This document shows positions 41,661-46,395 of a stretch of 46,395 nt of DNA, piece after piece. The notes beneath the pieces were generated by a model. That model was not told the DNA's origin. It did no database searches and saw only the letters and a list, made by a program, of their open reading frames with translations. How positions within the stretch are numbered: position 1 is the first letter of the stretch; each line of letters opens with the position of its first letter. The translations under genes were made by a program, and so were the position numbers. The stretch is from Selaginella moellendorffii (taxonomy: Eukaryota; Streptophyta; Lycopodiopsida; Selaginellales; Selaginellaceae). The stretch lies in NCBI RefSeq assembly GCF_000143415.4, contig NW_003314464.1, positions 14,294-60,688 of the forward strand. The letters are read 5' to 3'.

Positions 41661-44410
41661 CCACAGATTTTATTATGAGAATGAAGTGGTTAGTTATATG
41701 GATCTCCAAAAAGTTTTAATGCCACATTAAACTCTCAAGAGCATTCATGTATAAGCTAAACACAGTGGACATCCTTATTTAATGCAAATAGTGCATTCAA
41801 TCTATTTAACTCCTTGATAGTCTGCAAGAATAATGACATATATTTATTCAATGACAACTAATGGCGTGTTAATTTGTTGTAGCTATTGAAATAATTTATC
41901 ATGGGAAACTGTGTTGACTAAGTTTTATATATCAAGACAATCCCCTATACCATATTTTTGAATTGTCCATGAAGTTGTGAGTTTCATTGCTACAGCTATC
42001 ATGTGTCATTCTGTTTTTTAAATGCTATTAGAAAAGGGAGGGATTCCTTTGACTTCAAAAAGTGCTAGAAACTATGCTAAGTTGGTACTTGAACTTATAT
42101 AAAACACCTGTTGTTATAGGATAAAATGTGATGAGCACATAGTGCATTAGGAAGTCATTATTTGTTATTGAATATTTGTTTCATTCCTCTCTAAGAAGGA
42201 ACACTTGTCCCATCAACTACACCCTTTTACTCTTTATAGTTGCAAATCTAAAAGAATGCCCTCTTGTGCCAATGATTCCTTCTTCCAATTAATACATCAT
42301 TTTAGCAACACACTTGTGAGATATGTTTACCCTCTATCATAGGTTCACTTTAGTAAAAAAGAATACCTTTCCAAAGTAGTTTATCAACTATTAAGCTTAA
42401 TTCCAGCAAGTAAAGCCAAATTGAAAAACTGTTACCAAGAATATATATTTTGAAATAGGGGCTAGATTAAAGTAAAGTAAGGGAACTTCATATGAGAAAA
42501 ATATCCTTGACAAAAAAAAAAAAAAAAAACTGTAAGTATTTGAGTTTTGATTTCTTATTTAGCCATCACTCAAGTTAGTGACATGACTTCCTAGATATGT
42601 TAGCCTAGTAAATCCTATGGGACTTTCTTGTGGATTTCTTTTGTTTCCAAGGTCAAATAGTAGGAACATCAAGAATACACTTCAAAAATGAGACTTCTTT
42701 AAAAGATCATATAATTTTTACTACAACTTACTAATAATCCATCCAAGCTAATAATTTGAAACATATGTTACTCAATTTTATTCATATTTTGGGTTTGTTC
42801 TTTTATTAAAAGTGACTAATTTATTTTCATGAAACATTAAACCATAATTACATCTATCCATAAATTATATTATTTTAATCATGTAGCTTAATTTATAGTT
42901 GTAATCCATAATATAAAATTGTAAGTTTAAAGCTGATTAAAATCACTTGTAAAATTTCCATTATAAATATTAAATAAAGCTAAATAATATTATGTAAAAG
43001 ATAATAAAATATTGTTTTTTATTCTTTGAATTTACTCTCACTGAAAATTCACCTAAAATCATAATTATTTTTTATTTTTTTAAATATTTATTTTCAGATA
43101 TGAGTATTTGATTTTGGTTTGATTTTTTTATTGAATTAGTATATATAAAAATTGTTTAATTTACTCTTAAATATCTCTTCTCTCTTTATAAATCCACAAT
43201 AATAGTAGAATATGTTCTTATGAATATTTTTAGTATAATATAATTTTTATCAAACTCATTAGTGTAATGTTATAATTTATAATTTTATGTTATTCTTTCA
43301 GCTAATAACAATTGTTTTATTTTATTTTAAATCTTCATATAACTGAGATATAATCAAGAAATGGATTTGATCTTTCAATATGTATGAGATAGCTTATACC
43401 ATATTAGATAGCATGTTATTAATGAGACATGAATGCATAATTTTATTATAAAGCATTAGTATAGGTTTGTCTTAAAACTTTACATGAGCTTTATTTTTTA
43501 TTTATAATACAAAAAATAATTTTGTATTATATCAATCCATACATAAGCATAAGGAAAATATCGTGTTAGTTCAAATGGTAAATTAAGTATTTTATAAAAA
43601 AAGTTAATGCTTTCGAAATAGGGTAAAATTATATGTCACATTTGTGAGAAAAATACAACTCAGAAAGTAAGGATAGAAAATCTATTTTATTAAATATTTA
43701 TATTAAATATTTTATAAAAAATATTAATACATGTGTAAAACCTTTCTAACCAGAATATAAGTTACTAATAGATCAAGAGTATGTAACACATTTTGTAATT
43801 TATAATACATAAGTTAACTACTACAAAAATTAAATGATGAAGAGAAAAAATATTTGAGAAAGAAAAACTTAGAATAAGAAGAAAGAAAGAAATTAATAGA
43901 AATAAAATTTTAAATATTAAAAAGACTGGTCTATATGAAATTCTCATGAAAAGTGATTTATATTAAAAATTAGTAGAGCAACTCTAAAATTAAATATCTA
44001 GATTGTAACCCTTAAAGTTGAAATTTATAAACTACAGTTCATTAGGATTATATTTAGGTAATATCATGCTAGAAGTTATAATTTCAATATTTCAAGGAAC
44101 TTTGAAAATTTGAAAAACATTCTGCAAGATTGTCTCTTACCGAAGGATTTCAAATCAAATATAGCTAAAAATCTCAGAAAGTGTAATTTAAATATAAATT
44201 TACTATTAGATTATTTAAAAATGCTTACAATTCAACAATTATCTAAAGGAGAACATTATTATAAACAAACTTATATTATAAGAAATATTAATAATTTTAT
44301 TATAAACTTCCATATAGCACATTCATATTTACATAATAATATTTTTATTTTTAGTACTATATTTATTATAATATAATAATATTCTCAAAATGTATTAAAA
44401 TTGAAGTTGT
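41661..44410. other. AT-rich desert
   Basis: No recognisable gene. A poly-A run at about 42512-42530; extremely AT-rich from about 42700. ORF 44110-44376 is Asn/Ile-rich and probably random. Confidence 0.55.
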
Positions 44411-44545
44411 GAGGGCCAAGTGTACGGCTATGATGCCGTATACTAATATTAGCATAGTGGGATTTTGGTAGCCATCGGATTGGTTTAATTCTGGACCACT
44501 CACTCCTGTATATAAGGTAGGGTTTTTGGGCTAATTGATATGCAC
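44411..44545 (+). repeat. Dispersed stem-loop repeat, copy C
   Basis: Begins CAAGTGTACGGC-TATGAT-GCCGTATACT (10-bp stem, 6-nt loop) then AATATTAGCATAGTGGGATT. It contains a TATA-like CTGTATATAAGG and ends GGGCTAATTGATATGCACA. Confidence 0.8.
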
Positions 44546-45659
44546 ATTTCTGTATTCCCTTTCCATATTCCAAACACTCATAATGTTTATTTTAATTTTA
44601 TTTTTTTAAAAAATAATATGTATTGTTGTTTCAACATTATCATTTGTGAATAAAGTTTCAAATTTTTCATTCTCTTAAATTTTATTGTTGATATGTTCAT
44701 TATAAAGAATATAAAAATAAATATACAAACTTTGACCTAATATATTACAATATACAAGAATAATATAATGACATTGTTTACTTTTTAAAGTATAACATAA
44801 TATAATTATTAACATATAATATATACTTTAAAGTATTTCTTAAATGAATTTCTTAAAAAAAACTTACAATTCACATATATAGCTTTGATTTACATTAATT
44901 TTAAGTTTGATATTTGTTGAGGATTTTAATGAGTGAGAATAATTTTCTTAAGTCTTCAAGAGGAGAGTTTTCTACAAAAATAATGATATTTTTGAGATGT
45001 TCTTAAGAATTGTTTGGAATATATACATCTCCAAAGATTTCTCTAAATAGCAAAATACAATACATCTTTATGAATATCTCCTTGTGTCATTTTGACCTTG
45101 TAAGCATTGGTTTGTTGTCAAGCAAAGCCACAAAGGCTACAACAAGCAGCTTCTATTTAACTATTTATTAGAGCAAGAAAATATCATGTTACACCTTACA
45201 GTTTCTCATTCCCTAGACATTCCTCAGATGCTGCTCATAGAATTCCAGAAGTTGTAACTTGACTACCATAAAACATGAAAGAAGCAGTGAAAAAGTACCA
45301 TTCATGTTTTAAAAGTTTTTTTCTGTTATTGAAAGATATCTAGAGGAGGTTAACACTTTAGAGCCTTACAAGCACCTCATAAATTTCCCTTAAAGAGATG
45401 ATGTGCAGTTCTATGGTTCTTTAAGAATACCTGCCAGTTTGCATCTGTCTTGAACATGTCTTCGTTAGGTCCATTGGAGCAAAGGGTAAACATAAATGCA
45501 GAGCTTTCATAAATAGCATTTCCTTCCAAATACAGAAGTGACAGGGATGAATTAGAATAATGGAGGCATGAGAATACATAGGATATCATCTTGTATGAGG
45601 TACAATTCAGTAGAATACTTTTTTCTTTTATAATTACAGAAGTTTGAAACTTTTACAGA
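44546..45659. other. AT-rich, no supported gene
   Basis: The minus ORF 45589-45377 lies downstream of the P450 relic but shows no P450 motif I can defend. Confidence 0.4.
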
Positions 45660-46395
45660 ATAGTCTGGATGTGGCCTAAAGAAGAAAGATTGTATGAAGG
45701 AAAGTTTGTATGAAATTGTAAATGTTTATCTTCACTTTCTCGAGCACATCAGGATTTTGCTTTAGAAAACCATCAGCCATCGAGTTGTGACCAGCGTTTA
45801 TGTACATGTTGAGCATGTCTATGATTTCAGCACTTCCAGAGACTCTCCTTTGTCATCCAGCTCATCCATGAGCAACAAAAGAATGCTTGTTTCCTGTGTC
45901 TTTCTAGAAGCTCTTCGCTGGTTGATCAGGTCCTGGATAAGCTTGATGACCTTTCACCTGGCCTGAGAATGGGAAAACATCACAAAACTATGTAAGACAA
46001 TGCATATGGCTTTTACCTTCGAGGCTTTGTTGTAGGCAGTGTTGGGGAAGTTGATGGGGAAAGCCTGAATGCCTTGGTTGACAATGTAGTACAAGGAGAA
46101 AATCTCATCCACATCGAGACTGGAGTCTTTCCTATATAAAATGTAGAGGACAGTTAGATACGTGAACTGTTATATCAGAAAAAAAACAGTATCAACGAGA
46201 AAATAAGACAGACAGGAAGTAAACATCACTTACCCTTCTCATCTCAGTAAGAAGAACAATCTTATGCTCCGTAGGCCACCTTGCAAGGCATGCTGTTGTA
46301 GGGGCACGTACTGCTTAAGAGCTTTGGATTGTTCACAGTGACTCAGTAAGCTTCTGGAGCTTCAAGTAGCTCTCTTCAGTTAATCTCGCAAACAG
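45660..46395 (-). pseudogene. Cytochrome P450, CYP85-clan/CYP88-like, broken and cut by window edge
   Basis: Minus-strand exons: from the edge to 46234 (ESYLKLQKLTESL, two stops, then HKIVLLTEMRR), 46131-46017 (DVDEIFSLYYIVNQGIQAFP then INFPNTAYNKASK), and 45962 downward (KVIKLIQDLINQRR, then frame change, EIIDMLNMYINAGHNS and NPDVLEKVK). Introns are 102 and 54 bp. The pattern FPINFPGT-Y-KA-KARKK and the I-helix AGHESS belong to the CYP85 clan; the MYLNAGHES form is most like CYP88 (kaurenoic acid oxidase of gibberellin synthesis). Here the I-helix reads AGHNSM. Stops (TGA for Arg at the third exon start) and the frame break make it a pseudogene. Confidence 0.65.

Overview
The window looks like a repeat-rich, gene-poor stretch of a land-plant nuclear genome. 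The supported genes have very short GT-AG introns (41-97 bp, mostly about 50 bp). There is an interstitial plant-type telomere tract (CTAAACC units). A gene resembling the axonemal radial-spoke protein RSPH14 points to a plant with flagellated sperm. Together these suggest a seedless plant, most like a lycophyte of the Selaginella type; the genus is an inference.

Left half (1 to about 22.3 kb): four mobile elements nested inside each other. (1) A decayed Helitron; its helicase gene is read at about 160-442 and resumes at 21707-22157. (2) Inserted in it is an apparently undescribed TIR transposon, 443-21698. It has perfect 22-bp inverted ends, and removing it rejoins the Helitron reading frame. 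It carries two divergent genes: a very large minus-strand gene (14497 down to 883; ParB-like, possible Rossmann/methyltransferase-like and HAD/FCP1-like domains) and a plus-strand gene (from 17256) of the DUF7869 type, the best transposase candidate. About 25 copies of a 22-bp palindrome are scattered through this element, several forming the body of tiny introns. (3) A Ty3/gypsy chromovirus-type retrotransposon, 4174-12410, with 5-bp target duplication CGAGC, sits inside the minus-strand gene. (4) A minus-oriented miniature LTR element (TRIM), 10059-10734, with target duplication GATTT, sits inside the gypsy chromodomain. Most reading frames here are broken, and most visible stops fit C-to-T changes (CAG, CGA or CAA to stop).

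Middle (22.3-26.1 kb): one copy of a dispersed stem-loop repeat, then the best candidates for live host genes. These are a three-exon minus-strand gene of unknown function (24156-23565) head to head with the eight-exon RSPH14-like armadillo gene (24407-26066).

Right half (26-46.4 kb): mostly decayed repeats. These are a likely solo LTR related to the gypsy family (27700-29397), AT-rich deserts, a gag-like relic (about 32690-33300, minus), a broken SGR2/DDHD phospholipase copy (about 36560-37130, minus), a Helitron 3' terminus (39856, minus), a broken PIF/Harbinger transposase (about 40589-41660) and a broken cytochrome P450 of the CYP85 clan at the right edge (minus).
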